Position numbers and translations under genes: made by a program. A DNA stretch of 64,000 nt from Sinorhizobium sp. A49 (GTDB lineage: Bacteria > Pseudomonadota > Alphaproteobacteria > Rhizobiales > Rhizobiaceae): NCBI RefSeq assembly GCF_002002725.1, contig NZ_MUNW01000039.1, forward strand, positions 1 through 64,000, in the 5' to 3' direction. Under the pieces are notes generated by a model that saw nothing but the letters and a program-made list of their open reading frames with translations, was not told where the DNA came from and made no database searches. Below, in pieces: positions 17,404 to 25,407 of the stretch. How positions within the stretch are numbered: the first letter of the stretch is position 1; each line of letters opens with the position of its first letter.

Positions 17404-17433
17404 TATCCATGATAATGTCCTTTATCATGGATA
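17404..17433. repeat. 12-bp inverted repeat TATCCATGATAA / TTATCATGGATA
   Basis: Perfect 12-bp arms with a 6-base spacer TGTCCT, just past the Fic fragment. It is AT-rich with no T run, so a regulator site or recombination site is more likely than a terminator. Confidence 0.5.
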
Positions 17434-17537
17434 TAAAAGCGAGCGCCGAACGCTCTTGACGACATTGGATTCCATGATGGTCCAGTTCGGAAACTTAGCG
17501 CCATGCAAAACAGAGCGCTCAGTCCCAACTGTCAGGA

Positions 17538-19169
17538 TCAGACAAACGGAGCGACGAGTTCGCGCTGAGCGCTCAATCCATGTGAATTTGCGATTAGATC
17601 GGCCGCCCGCTCACCGATGACAACACAGGGCGCCATCGTGTTGCCGGTAGTGATCCGCGGCATAATCGAGGCGTCCGCAATGCGAAGACCTTCGATGCCA
17701 TAGACCTTGAGCTCATTGTCGACGACCGACATGTTGTCGCGCCCCATCTTGGCTGTGGAGGTTTGATGCCAGTAGGTGACGGCCGAGCGTCGGATGAAAT
17801 CGATCATGCCTGATCTGTCGCGCGCACCTGGAGCTGTTTCGCCTGTCACCAACGGGGAAAAGCCCTCGCTGTTTCCAAGCTCACGACACAACTCGACTGC
17901 AGCCAAAGCGGCAGCCATGTCTTCCGGCTCGCTAAGGGAGTTCGGCTCGATCAGGATAGGATCGTTTATGTTAGGACCAGAGAGCCGCAACCGACCACGG
18001 CTTTTCGGCTGGGCAAGACCATTGAACATCGTCCAGCCGTGCTCCGGCGTTTCAAGACCGGTCTCAAGCGGCGACGGAACTGCGAACTCCAACTGGCACT
18101 GCAGGATGTTCGGCTGGGATAGACGCGCTTCACTTTTCCAGTAAATGTTTGCCTCACATCCGCTACCGCCGACTGCTTCCGGCTTTCGGTAGGCCCATGT
18201 GCAGCCGAAAGCCAGATGATCCTGGTGATTGCGACCGACACCCGGCAAATGTTGGACGACCGGAAGACCATGCAATTGTAGCTCGTCTTCCGGGCCGATA
18301 CCGGACTGCATCAGGACCTTCGGAGTATTGATCACCCCAAGCGACAGCACCGTTTCGCAATGCGCCATAAACTGGCGCCGTTGACCATCGATTAGCGCCT
18401 CTACTCCCCTCACTCGCTTACCATCAAAGATGAGGCCCGTGACCAACGCCTCGGTCATCACCGTCAGGTTTGGGCGCGGCAGCATTGGACGAACATAGGA
18501 GCCGAATACGGATTCCCGCTTGCCATCACGGATCCGCAGTTCAGCGATCGATGCGCCACCGCCAGCCTCCATCATCTCGCCGTTCGTCGAATCGAACACC
18601 GGAACGCCGATAGCTGACGCAGCGCTCAACAGAGCCTCCGCCACTGGCTGCGGAGACTGGGGCTGCGCAACAAAAGCAGGCCCACCTATGCCGCGACGAA
18701 CGGGGTCCGGAGCGCCCTGCCAATCCTCGATCCGGCGATAGTAGCGGAGGATCGACTCATATCCCCAGGCGTCATCACCCGCCTCCGCGGCAAAATGATT
18801 CCAGTCTTCCGTATGCCCTCTCGCCCAGACCATGACGTTGATGCTTGAGCCGCCGCCAAGTCCCTTGCCCATGCTGAGAGGAAGTCGCCGGCCATCCAGA
18901 CCAGGTGCCGGTTGTCCGACAAAGCCCCAGTCCCGGCTGGAGCCGAGATTGAGGGGCCACTGAGCGGGGTTCGATACAGTTTCGGATTTATCATCTCCGC
19001 CCGCTTCGAGCAGCAGTACGCTCGCGTTCCAATCCTCTGCCAGTCGTGCTGCGACAACCGAGCCGCTGGACCCGGCGCCGCAGACAATAAAGTCAAAGAC
19101 ATCGCCGACGGCGTTACGCGGAAAAGACGTATTCGCGGGTACATTCTTGTCATGGGTAGACAGTTTCAC
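17538..19169 (-). CDS. GMC-family FAD oxidoreductase (choline dehydrogenase-like)
   Basis: A protein of about 543 residues. The N-terminal FAD motif is DFIVCGAGSSGSVVAARLAE, the GMC signature GKGLGGGSSINVMVWARG, and the C-terminal half has VTYWHQTSTAKMG and ADASIMPRITTGNTMAPCVV. The catalytic His is the one in YWHQTST. I chose GTG 19169, which has GGAGG upstream; the frame continues to 19280 without similarity. GMC enzymes oxidise alcohols such as choline or alkanols. No betA/betB partners are nearby, so a generic alcohol oxidation is all that can be said. It appears to be a single-gene unit. Confidence 0.85.
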   Translation of the reverse strand: MKLSTHDKNVPANTSFPRNAVGDVFDFIVCGAGSSGSVVAARLAEDWNASVLLLEAGGDDKSETVSNPAQWPLNLGSSRDWGFVGQPAPGLDGRRLPLSMGKGLGGGSSINVMVWARGHTEDWNHFAAEAGDDAWGYESILRYYRRIEDWQGAPDPVRRGIGGPAFVAQPQSPQPVAEALLSAASAIGVPVFDSTNGEMMEAGGGASIAELRIRDGKRESVFGSYVRPMLPRPNLTVMTEALVTGLIFDGKRVRGVEALIDGQRRQFMAHCETVLSLGVINTPKVLMQSGIGPEDELQLHGLPVVQHLPGVGRNHQDHLAFGCTWAYRKPEAVGGSGCEANIYWKSEARLSQPNILQCQLEFAVPSPLETGLETPEHGWTMFNGLAQPKSRGRLRLSGPNINDPILIEPNSLSEPEDMAAALAAVELCRELGNSEGFSPLVTGETAPGARDRSGMIDFIRRSAVTYWHQTSTAKMGRDNMSVVDNELKVYGIEGLRIADASIMPRITTGNTMAPCVVIGERAADLIANSHGLSAQRELVAPFV

Positions 19170-19316
19170 GTGAGTTCCTCCGTGAATTGTTTCAGGTGAA
19201 TTGCTGAAGTCTGGGTCGCGAGAGGCGAGCAAATGCCCATGGATTTGGGTCAGGGATCCGGCGTACCGCCGGCATTTCACTTCTGCCGTGCCGAGCCGTT
19301 TAAGGTAATTTTATCA

Positions 19317-19353
19317 GCGCTGTCGGGAGGGCGCTCGACCGTCCCGATAGCGC
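19317..19353 (-). terminator. Hairpin after the secreted hydrolase gene
   Basis: GCGCTGTCGGGA (19317-19328) pairs with TCCCGATAGCGC (19342-19353) with one G-U pair. It lies within 10 bp of the hydrolase stop codon. No T run follows on the minus strand, so this is a probable but imperfect terminator. Confidence 0.4.
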
Positions 19354-19361
19354 GAAGTCGA

Positions 19362-20156
19362 TCATTTCTTTTTTGCCGACGCCGTCTTGGCGGCCTGATC
19401 GATGGTATCGGCGATGACCGCCGGCTGCGTCATGAACAGGGCGTGGCTTGCGGACACCTTGGTGATCTTGGCTTTGATGCGTTCGGCCATGTGGATCAGC
19501 ATCGCTTGGTCGAAGGCCTTGTCTTCGGTGGCAATAACGGCCCAGCTGGGCTTGGTGCGCCAAGCGGCGTTTTCGAGTTTGGTGCCGAACGCAGACATGT
19601 TGATCGGAACCTGCGCGTCCCTCATGAAGACAACATCAGCGTCGCTGACATCATGCGCGAAACCCGCTTTGAACTTTGCCGGGCTGACATAGCCAAAACC
19701 ATCCTTCGTGGTCTCGATGACAAACTCGGTCGCAGGCGCAAATCCTTCGTATTGCTGAGCCGTTGTCTCGCCGGCATCAGGGGAGAGAGCGGAGACATAG
19801 ACGAGGCCCGCAACCTTCGGATCGATGCCCGCTTCCGTGATGACAGTTCCGCCCCAGGAATGTCCGACGAGAATGACCGGACCGTCCTGCCGCTCAAGGG
19901 CACGCTTGGTGGCGGCGACATCGTCTGCAAGCGACGTCAGCGGGTTCTGCACGATGGTGACGCGATATCCGAGTTTAGTCAGATTGTCGTAAACGCCCCT
20001 CCAACCGGATCCGTCGGCAAAGGCACCGTGAACCAGAACGACGTTTTTCACGGATTGGTCTTTCGGGAGTGCTTCTGCGGCAACTGCCGGCAGGGCGGCC
20101 GAGAGGGAGGCTACAGCTGCAATTGCTGAAATGGTGGTGATGGTCTTTCGTGTCAT
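19362..20156 (-). CDS. Secreted alpha/beta hydrolase
   Basis: A 264-residue hydrolase with a signal peptide (MTRKTITTISAIAAVASLSA, cleavage about AVAAEA). VVLVHGAFADGSGW gives the oxyanion loop, VILVGHSWGGTVITEAG the Ser nucleophile and ASHALFMTQP the catalytic His. It resembles the periplasmic hydrolases often placed under MarR-type regulators of the OhrR group. I chose ATG 20156 with AAGGAAA upstream; the frame open to 20315 crosses the operator region. Three TATYGCGATA boxes lie upstream, between it and the divergent marR gene. Substrate unknown. Confidence 0.82.
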   Translation of the reverse strand: MTRKTITTISAIAAVASLSAALPAVAAEALPKDQSVKNVVLVHGAFADGSGWRGVYDNLTKLGYRVTIVQNPLTSLADDVAATKRALERQDGPVILVGHSWGGTVITEAGIDPKVAGLVYVSALSPDAGETTAQQYEGFAPATEFVIETTKDGFGYVSPAKFKAGFAHDVSDADVVFMRDAQVPINMSAFGTKLENAAWRTKPSWAVIATEDKAFDQAMLIHMAERIKAKITKVSASHALFMTQPAVIADTIDQAAKTASAKKK

Positions 20157-20180
20157 TGTCTTTTCCTTGGGTTTATGTAT

Positions 20181-20258
20181 TATTGCGATAACAGTTATTG
20201 CGATATCTTTAGGCTGCCAGATCTCGACGTCTGCGTCAACACATTTATTATCGCGATA
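20181..20258. promoter_or_regulatory. Three TATYGCGATA boxes in the divergent promoter region
   Basis: TATTGCGATA occurs at 20181-20190 and 20196-20205 (15 bp apart), and the perfect palindrome TATCGCGATA at 20249-20258. They lie between the hydrolase start (20156) and the marR start (20308), where an OhrR-like regulator would repress both genes. Confidence 0.6.
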
Positions 20259-20307
20259 TTTGTTTTTGTGATAGGATCGGCTATATGAACGTAAACAGGA
20301 GTTCAAA

Positions 20308-20775
20308 ATGACCAAACGCCTTAACGATCCCCCGCCCCTGCACGACCAGCTCTGCTACGCGATCTATACCGCCGGCATTGCCATCCAACGCGCTTACAAA
20401 CCGCATCTTGACGAGCTAGGCCTTACCTATCCGCAATACCTCGTCCTCAACGTACTCTGGGCGGAAGATGAACAGACTGTAGTCTCCATCGCGGATCGGC
20501 TTGCACTCGAATCCAGCACGTTGACGCCTCTACTAAAACGCTTGGAAGCCGCCGGGCTCCTGCGTCGGACGCGCAACGTCAGCAACGAACGTCAGGTTCT
20601 GGTGACGTTGACAGATCAGGGTCGTGCCTTGCGGCACAGGGCAGGCTGCCTAGGCGATACCTTGCTCGCAGCCTCGACACAGTCGCCACCGGAACTCGCT
20701 GCGTTGAATCGCGACGTGCGATATCTACGTGACTCAATCTACTCGCAGATCGGCGGGTGGGACGCACCCGCCTGA
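20308..20775 (+). CDS. MarR-family regulator, OhrR-like
   Basis: A 155-residue MarR protein. LHDQLCYAIYTAGIAIQRAYKP with Cys16, then LGLTYPQYLVLNVLWAED and STLTPLLKRLEAAGLLRR, is the OhrR pattern in which the N-terminal Cys is oxidised by organic hydroperoxides and the repressor lets go. The wing region has NERQVLVTLTDQG. It is divergent from the secreted hydrolase, and not next to an ohr peroxidase as is usual. Redox sensing is inferred from the conserved Cys. Confidence 0.85.
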   Translation: MTKRLNDPPPLHDQLCYAIYTAGIAIQRAYKPHLDELGLTYPQYLVLNVLWAEDEQTVVSIADRLALESSTLTPLLKRLEAAGLLRRTRNVSNERQVLVTLTDQGRALRHRAGCLGDTLLAASTQSPPELAALNRDVRYLRDSIYSQIGGWDAPA

Positions 20776-20803
20776 TCTGCGATCGGGCTAGATCGCCGCT
20801 TGC

Positions 20804-21583
20804 TCAAGCGGTCGGAACAGTCCCGCCGTCGATGACATGTTCCGTCCCTGTAATGGACGTTGCCCGGTCCGAAGCAAGGAACGCGATCAGATCGGCGACC
20901 TCTTCTGGCTTTGCCGGTCGTCCAAGCGGTATGCCGCCCAGCGAGTTCATGATCAGCTGCACTGCGGCGTCGTACTCGATGCCCGCCTCCTCGGCGATGC
21001 GCAGGGCTAGACCGTTGGCCCCTGGATCCGCGATCCAGCCGGGAGAAACCCGTACCACCCGTACCCCCTTTGGAGACACCTCTTTGGAGATACTCTTGCT
21101 GTAGGTGTTGAGGGCTCCCTTGGCCGAAGCGTAACCGGTCGTTGCCTCCGGCAGCGGAAGGTTTCTTTGGATCGAAGTGACGTGGATGACTACGCCGCTT
21201 CCCTGGGCAATCATGCCGGGGATGAGAGCGCGATCTAGTCTGACGGCCGGAAAGAAATTGAGGTCGAATTCCTTTTCCCACTCCTCATCGGTCAGCGCGA
21301 CGAAGCCACCCGAAGGGGCTGAGGAACCACCCAGTACGTTCACGAGGATGTCGAGGCCGCCGAGTTCCCGCTGCACCGCATCGACGACGGCTTTAACCCC
21401 CGGCTTGGTGGTCAGATCGGCTTCGACGAACGCCGCACCGGAGAAGTCCGCCGGCTTCTTGCGAGCAGTGGTCAGCACGCGGGCGCCCAGCTCCTTGAAC
21501 AGCGACACGGTTGCGGCGCCGGCGCCCGAAGTCCCGCCGGTGATCAGGGCGCGACGGCCCTGCAAGCTGAGAAACTGTGTCAT
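20804..21583 (-). CDS. SDR-family oxidoreductase
   Basis: A 259-residue short-chain dehydrogenase. The cofactor motif is [15 protein letters not shown], the NAG-like motif is VNVLGGSS, and the catalytic residues are Ser in VIHVTSIQ and Tyr/Lys in [11 protein letters not shown]. The C-terminal [10 protein letters not shown] and [12 protein letters not shown] are typical. It is translationally coupled (4-bp overlap) to the SnoaL-like gene upstream and divergent from a LysR regulator, so the pair is probably LysR-controlled. Substrate unknown. Confidence 0.87.
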   Translation of the reverse strand: MTQFLSLQGRRALITGGTSGAGAATVSLFKELGARVLTTARKKPADFSGAAFVEADLTTKPGVKAVVDAVQRELGGLDILVNVLGGSSAPSGGFVALTDEEWEKEFDLNFFPAVRLDRALIPGMIAQGSGVVIHVTSIQRNLPLPEATTGYASAKGALNTYSKSISKEVSPKGVRVVRVSPGWIADPGANGLALRIAEEAGIEYDAAVQLIMNSLGGIPLGRPAKPEEVADLIAFLASDRATSITGTEHVIDGGTVPTA

Positions 21584-21909
21584 ACGGTGATCTCCAGTTC
21601 GGCGACCTTGTCGTTCGCGAGGACAAAGAAGAAGCGCAGATCGATTGGGCTGCCCGGGAAGTCGCCGACGGCATGGGCCGTTACCTGGGTTTTCCCGTTT
21701 TCGGTGGCAATGAAGAAGGGTTCCACCGTGTAGCTGTATTGCTGAGCTTCATCAGCCATCCATGCACGGATGGCATCACGGCCTCGGTGCGTGAGGCCTT
21801 TATCTTTAACGATGCCGTTCTCGGTGAATGTGGCAGCGATCGCATCCGGGCTGCCTGTCCGGTCGGCCTCGAAATACCCTTCGATGGCCTTGGGTAGATT
21901 GATTGTCAT
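21580..21909 (-). CDS. SnoaL-like (NTF2-fold) protein
   Basis: A 109-residue NTF2-fold protein: [20 protein letters not shown], the D-x-G-L-x-H-R-G motif [15 protein letters not shown], and [15 protein letters not shown] at the end. Such proteins serve as small isomerases, hydratases or binding proteins. I take ATG 21909 (MTINLPK), with GGAGGAA upstream; a frame start at 21921 adds four residues. It is the first gene of a two-gene operon with the SDR gene. Confidence 0.8.
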   Translation of the reverse strand: MTINLPKAIEGYFEADRTGSPDAIAATFTENGIVKDKGLTHRGRDAIRAWMADEAQQYSYTVEPFFIATENGKTQVTAHAVGDFPGSPIDLRFFFVLANDKVAELEITV

Positions 21910-22046
21910 TGGTTCCTCCAATCCTGGTCCAGCCTCTGCCAGCTGAGTGCGCGGCCCCTTAAGAGGTCGATGACGGTAATCTAAGACGACTTGGTTGACA
22001 CGATAACTAGGATAAATGAGGATGAGGAGTTGCGAAAAGTGGGATA

Positions 22047-22955
22047 ATGACGCGGTCTGTACTTGTCGATTTGGACGCCGTTCTCAGCATCGCCCGCCTC
22101 GGCTCGTTTCGGGCCGCCGCGCTCGAGCTTGGCATGTCCACCACAGCATTGAGCAATGCCATCGCAAAGCTTGAGCAGCGCCTAGGCGTACGCCTGTTTA
22201 ACCGTACAACGCGGAGCGTTTCACTCACCGACGCGGGAAAGACATTTGTCGAGCGGGTTGGGCCGGCTGTGACGGACATCCACGATGCTATGCTCACAGT
22301 CCAGTCTCTTCAGGAAACTCCGACGGGCACATTGCGCATCAATGCCTTCGCGACGGCAGCCAGAGAGGTTATCGAACCGCTCATCTTGTCGTTCATGCGG
22401 CGCTACCCTCAGGTGCATATCGATCTGGTCACAGAGGGACGGATCGTTGACATCGTTGCGGCAGGCTTCGATCTGGGCTTGAGGCCGGCTGATCTGGTCC
22501 CGACTGACATGATCGCCGTGCCACTCGGAACCAAGCGCAGTAATGCCGTTGTCGCATCACCAGACTTCCTGCGCACTCATGGCAGGCCAACCGTCCCAGC
22601 CGACCTGTACCGGTTTCGCTGCATCCGTGCGCGTCTGCCCAACAACGCCTTGTTTCGGTGGAAATTTGAAAAGGACGGGAACGCTGTACAGATCGATGTG
22701 CAAGGCTCGATAACCCTCGACGAGCCAAGCCTTGTCAGAATAGCGGCTCAAAATGGAGTTGGGCTCGGATACGTCATGGAAGCGGATGTGCGCGATGACA
22801 TTGCGACCGGTCGATTGGTACGCGTTCTCGAGGATTGGACCCCTTCCCTGGCACCGCTCGCGCTGTATTATCCCGGCAGGAAAAATCCACCGGCTGCCTT
22901 TAGTGCGTTTATTCAGGCTGCCCGCGATTTTGCAAATGGCCAATCAGCCCGGTGA
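22047..22955 (+). CDS. LysR-family transcriptional regulator
   Basis: A 302-residue LysR protein. Its N-terminal helix-turn-helix is [20 protein letters not shown] followed by [31 protein letters not shown]. The effector domain has [21 protein letters not shown]. The subgroup is the one that often controls adjacent SDR or quinone reductase genes. It is divergent from the SnoaL-SDR operon with 137 bp between start codons, so it most likely regulates that operon and itself. Confidence 0.88.
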   Translation: MTRSVLVDLDAVLSIARLGSFRAAALELGMSTTALSNAIAKLEQRLGVRLFNRTTRSVSLTDAGKTFVERVGPAVTDIHDAMLTVQSLQETPTGTLRINAFATAAREVIEPLILSFMRRYPQVHIDLVTEGRIVDIVAAGFDLGLRPADLVPTDMIAVPLGTKRSNAVVASPDFLRTHGRPTVPADLYRFRCIRARLPNNALFRWKFEKDGNAVQIDVQGSITLDEPSLVRIAAQNGVGLGYVMEADVRDDIATGRLVRVLEDWTPSLAPLALYYPGRKNPPAAFSAFIQAARDFANGQSAR

Positions 22956-23480
22956 ATAGATTAGGATTTTCGGACCGGTCATATGGGGTTTCCAAAAACA
23001 CCTGGGTTCAATGGCCTACTTTTGGGCAAAGAACAAATCATGTGCAATGCGGTGAAATTAATGGCTGACCATCCGTCACTTACCGCTCCCTTCATTCGTC
23101 CAGACCTCTTCAAGCTGGTGAAAGCAATGGACCCATACAAACCTTGCTGGCCCAGTCGATGGGGTGGACGCCTCCTGTTTAGCAACCGACGTCACCAGCC
23201 GAACACAGGAAATCGCGAACAGGATTCAGTATAGCGCGACGATCAGGTCGAGGCAGCGCATTGCCGCGCACGTCAGGTTCCGGAAGCCAGTTCCGCATCG
23301 ATCTTCATTTCCTTGAGCTTCGTGAGTAGGCCTCCGCCGCCACTGGAGGTCATCATTCCGCGCCAGTTGGGATAAGCTGGGCGTAGCCCGCCTCCTGATG
23401 GGCTGATTGGCCCCTGCTGTAAGCCGGTTTGCTGCGGCGAGTTCCGCGCGGTCTGAGTTGCTCGACCGCTGCGTCGAACG
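22956..23480. other. Gene-free stretch, decayed DNA
   Basis: No recognisable gene. A plus-strand frame (22983-23234) and overlapping minus-strand frames exist but match no family I know. A minus-strand stretch ending GGLLTKLKEMKIDAELASGT near 23275 looks protein-like but has no start and no known relative. Confidence 0.4.
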
Positions 23481-23632
23481 TCACGCCACTGGTGCGTTGT
23501 GCGCCCGGCGCCAGGCCGCAGGCGGTATGCCATATTCGCGCCTGAATGCACGGTTGAATGCAGTCTCTGATTCGTACCCAACATCGAAGGCGATCCGTGC
23601 GATGGCGTCAGCCGATTCGAGCCGGGCTTCGT
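23481..23632 (-). pseudogene. AraC-family regulator, C-terminal HTH remnant
   Basis: The minus strand reads ARLESADAIARIAFDVGYES then ETAFNRAFRREYGIPPAAWR and stops at 23481-23483. This is the second helix-turn-helix of AraC-type activators, with the G-Y-x-S-E-x-x-F-x-R-x-F-R motif. The rest of the gene is missing; upstream it runs straight into transposase sequence, so the insertion sequence probably truncated it. Confidence 0.7.
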
Positions 23633-23886
23633 GTCGCCACCACCCTCGCCGAGTCAGCGGTGAACTCGTTGGTCGGCAAGCGGATGGTAAAGAAGCAACA
23701 GGCGCGCTGGACGCTCCATGGCGCTCACATGCTCATGCAGGTTCGGACGGCCGAGATCAAGGGTAAGCTTCGCGATCGATTGCGGGCACCGTTTCGACAG
23801 CCAGGGCCGAACGTGCCTTCCCTGTTCAACCCCAAACCGCCGCTCCTTCGCGCCGCCTAGCCACAGACAAATTACCCGTCTCAGGC
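23630..23886 (+). mobile_element. Transposase 3' end remnant (ISKra4-like?), copy 2
   Basis: The frame reads TTLAESAVNSLVGKRMVKKQ and QARWTLHGAHMLMQVRTAEI through KPPLLRAA with a TAG at about 23858. It is longer at its 5' side than copy 1 (3073-3236) and nearly identical in the shared 165 bp, including about 25 bp after the stop codon. SAVNxLVxxRMxKxxQxRW is a common transposase C-terminal pattern. Both copies point the same way. Confidence 0.65.
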
Positions 23887-23952
23887 AAACGTGGACACGC
23901 CGGAATTTCGTCAACACCGGTTCGCTTCGTATGAGCGTGCAGGGATTTCGAG

Positions 23953-24348
23953 CTACTTTTGTAGACAGCGAATGGGGCCTGAATACTGCCCGACCAGTTC
24001 ATCGACAGTTAACAGGGTAATACCCTCCACGATCGACTGAGCGACCAAAATCCGATCAAAGGGATCCTTATGGATCGCCGGCAGCCAATCTACCGCTACC
24101 GCGTGTTCGCTGGTGATTGCGAGCTCCTGGTAGCCGTTATCAATGAGACCGCGGCGAAGTACGCGAGGATCCACGGTAAAATCGGCGCGACCAAGCCCGC
24201 GCTTGATGGTCACCTCCCAAAGACTCGCCGCGCTAAATAGCAAAACATTATCGGTATTCTCGATTTCAGCCAAAACGGCAGGCGGCAGTTTTCCAGGCTC
24301 TCCCGCAGCCCAGAGCAGAAGATGCGTATCGAGCAGGAGTTTCATCAT
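23953..24348 (-). CDS. PIN-domain toxin (VapC-like)
   Basis: A 131-residue PIN protein of the MKLLLDTHLLLWA subgroup, with metal-binding Asp7, FSAASLWEVTIK with the conserved Glu, and KDPFDRILVAQSIVEGITLLTVD with the C-terminal acidic residues. It should be an RNase held in check by the antitoxin whose stop codon overlaps its start by 4 bp. The subgroup differs from the two VapC proteins near 15-16 kb. Full length. Confidence 0.87.
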   Translation of the reverse strand: MMKLLLDTHLLLWAAGEPGKLPPAVLAEIENTDNVLLFSAASLWEVTIKRGLGRADFTVDPRVLRRGLIDNGYQELAITSEHAVAVDWLPAIHKDPFDRILVAQSIVEGITLLTVDELVGQYSGPIRCLQK

Positions 24349-24587
24349 TCGCCGCCAAACAGTTTCTCAATATCTTCGCCACCCATCCGATCGAAGTCTT
24401 CCGGTACGGAAAACTGCCCCGCCATGAAACCGACGCGACGAGTTTCGTCGGCGGCAGGAGCCTCAATCGCGACCACCTTCACCAACGGCTTACCCGATTT
24501 GGCGATGATAAACGGCTCCCCTTTTGCTGCTTTCTCAATGAGCCGCGACAAATGAGTTTTCGCCTCATGAATGTTTACAGTTTGCAT
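24345..24587 (-). CDS. Phd-type antitoxin
   Basis: An 80-residue antitoxin starting MQTVNIHEAKTHLSRLIEKA, then EPFIIAKSGKPLVKVVAIEA, the classic prevent-host-death N-terminal fold. The C-terminal GFMAGQFSVPEDFDRMGGED is the usual toxin-binding tail for this PIN subgroup. I chose ATG 24587 with GAGGTG upstream; the frame to 24680 adds no similarity. It should regulate itself through the ACTAAGTTT repeats upstream. Confidence 0.85.
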   Translation of the reverse strand: MQTVNIHEAKTHLSRLIEKAAKGEPFIIAKSGKPLVKVVAIEAPAADETRRVGFMAGQFSVPEDFDRMGGEDIEKLFGGE

Positions 24588-24597
24588 GACCCACCTC

Positions 24598-24620
24598 AAA
24601 CTTAGTCTCATAAACTTAGT
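24598..24620. promoter_or_regulatory. Direct repeat ACTAAGTTT upstream of the antitoxin
   Basis: On the minus strand ACTAAGTTT occurs twice (24598-24606 and 24612-24620), 14 bp apart and 10 bp before the antitoxin start. This is a likely autoregulatory operator. Confidence 0.5.
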
Positions 24621-24825
24621 TCGATTCTCACCTGATAGCAAGCTGGCTGCTCCGCAGAATCTACATCGACGCCCAGGCAACTAGAGGCATCGCCCCGGCG
24701 GCTGACTATTCCAGCGTAGCCGAAGTCGGCACGGTTGGTCGAACCGTCACCTCCAAGATTTACCAGTCCAGCGCAAACCGGTCATGCGATCTCGCCGGTG
24801 ATTTGCCGCAGCGCTGTACATTAGC

Positions 24826-25167
24826 ATGCCGCGAGGCAGGCTGGCAGACCGGCGGGTAAGCAAGATCGATGCCGTGAAGCAGGGATCTGAAGCTTTCACC
24901 GAAATGCGACGCTTGGCGATGCGATCGGCACCACTGGAAGAGTGGATCGACGCTGAGATCGACTCCGAACTCATTTCGTTCATGCGGTTCGCCCGCGAAC
25001 TGCGCAGAGACATCGTTGCCGTCAACAACGCTATTGAGATGCCTTGGAGCAATGGACAGCCCGAGGGCCAGACCAACCGCCTCAAGGCGCTCAAGCTTGC
25101 AGTGTACGGGAAGGCAGGTCCTGAACTGCTGAGGGCACGTATGCTCCCTCGGCGCCACACAAAGTGA
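24826..25167 (+). pseudogene. ISL3-family transposase, C-terminal remnant
   Basis: The frame contains RFARELRRDIVAVNNAIEMP followed by WSNGQPEGQTNRLKALKLAV and YGKAGPELLRARML. P-W-S-N-G-x-x-E-G-x-x-N-R-L-K is the end of the DDE domain of ISL3 transposases, with its catalytic Glu. The two catalytic Asp residues and the N-terminal zinc finger are absent. The stretch 25168-25407 holds nothing else recognisable. Confidence 0.75.
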
Positions 25168-25407
25168 GGAAGAACCCGTTTAAGTTCCAAACGACCACCG
25201 TATCCCATAGCGCCTCGACTGTTCGCTCGGCTCTTGCGCGCAAGATTGTTTCCAGTTTGGCAAACGCTTTCTCGATTTGATTGACGCGACTCCCCGTTCA
25301 ATGAACGCGCTCTGGGTGAGCCTTATTTTGGCCAGATGGGGTTGCCGCGGTGCGTCTCTTCGGTGAGATATCCGACGGCAATGTGTACGAGAGACGAAGT
25401 ATTTATC

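Noticed and set aside
19233-20129. 298-codon plus-strand frame
   Set aside because: Antisense to the secreted hydrolase, which has a signal peptide and a catalytic triad.
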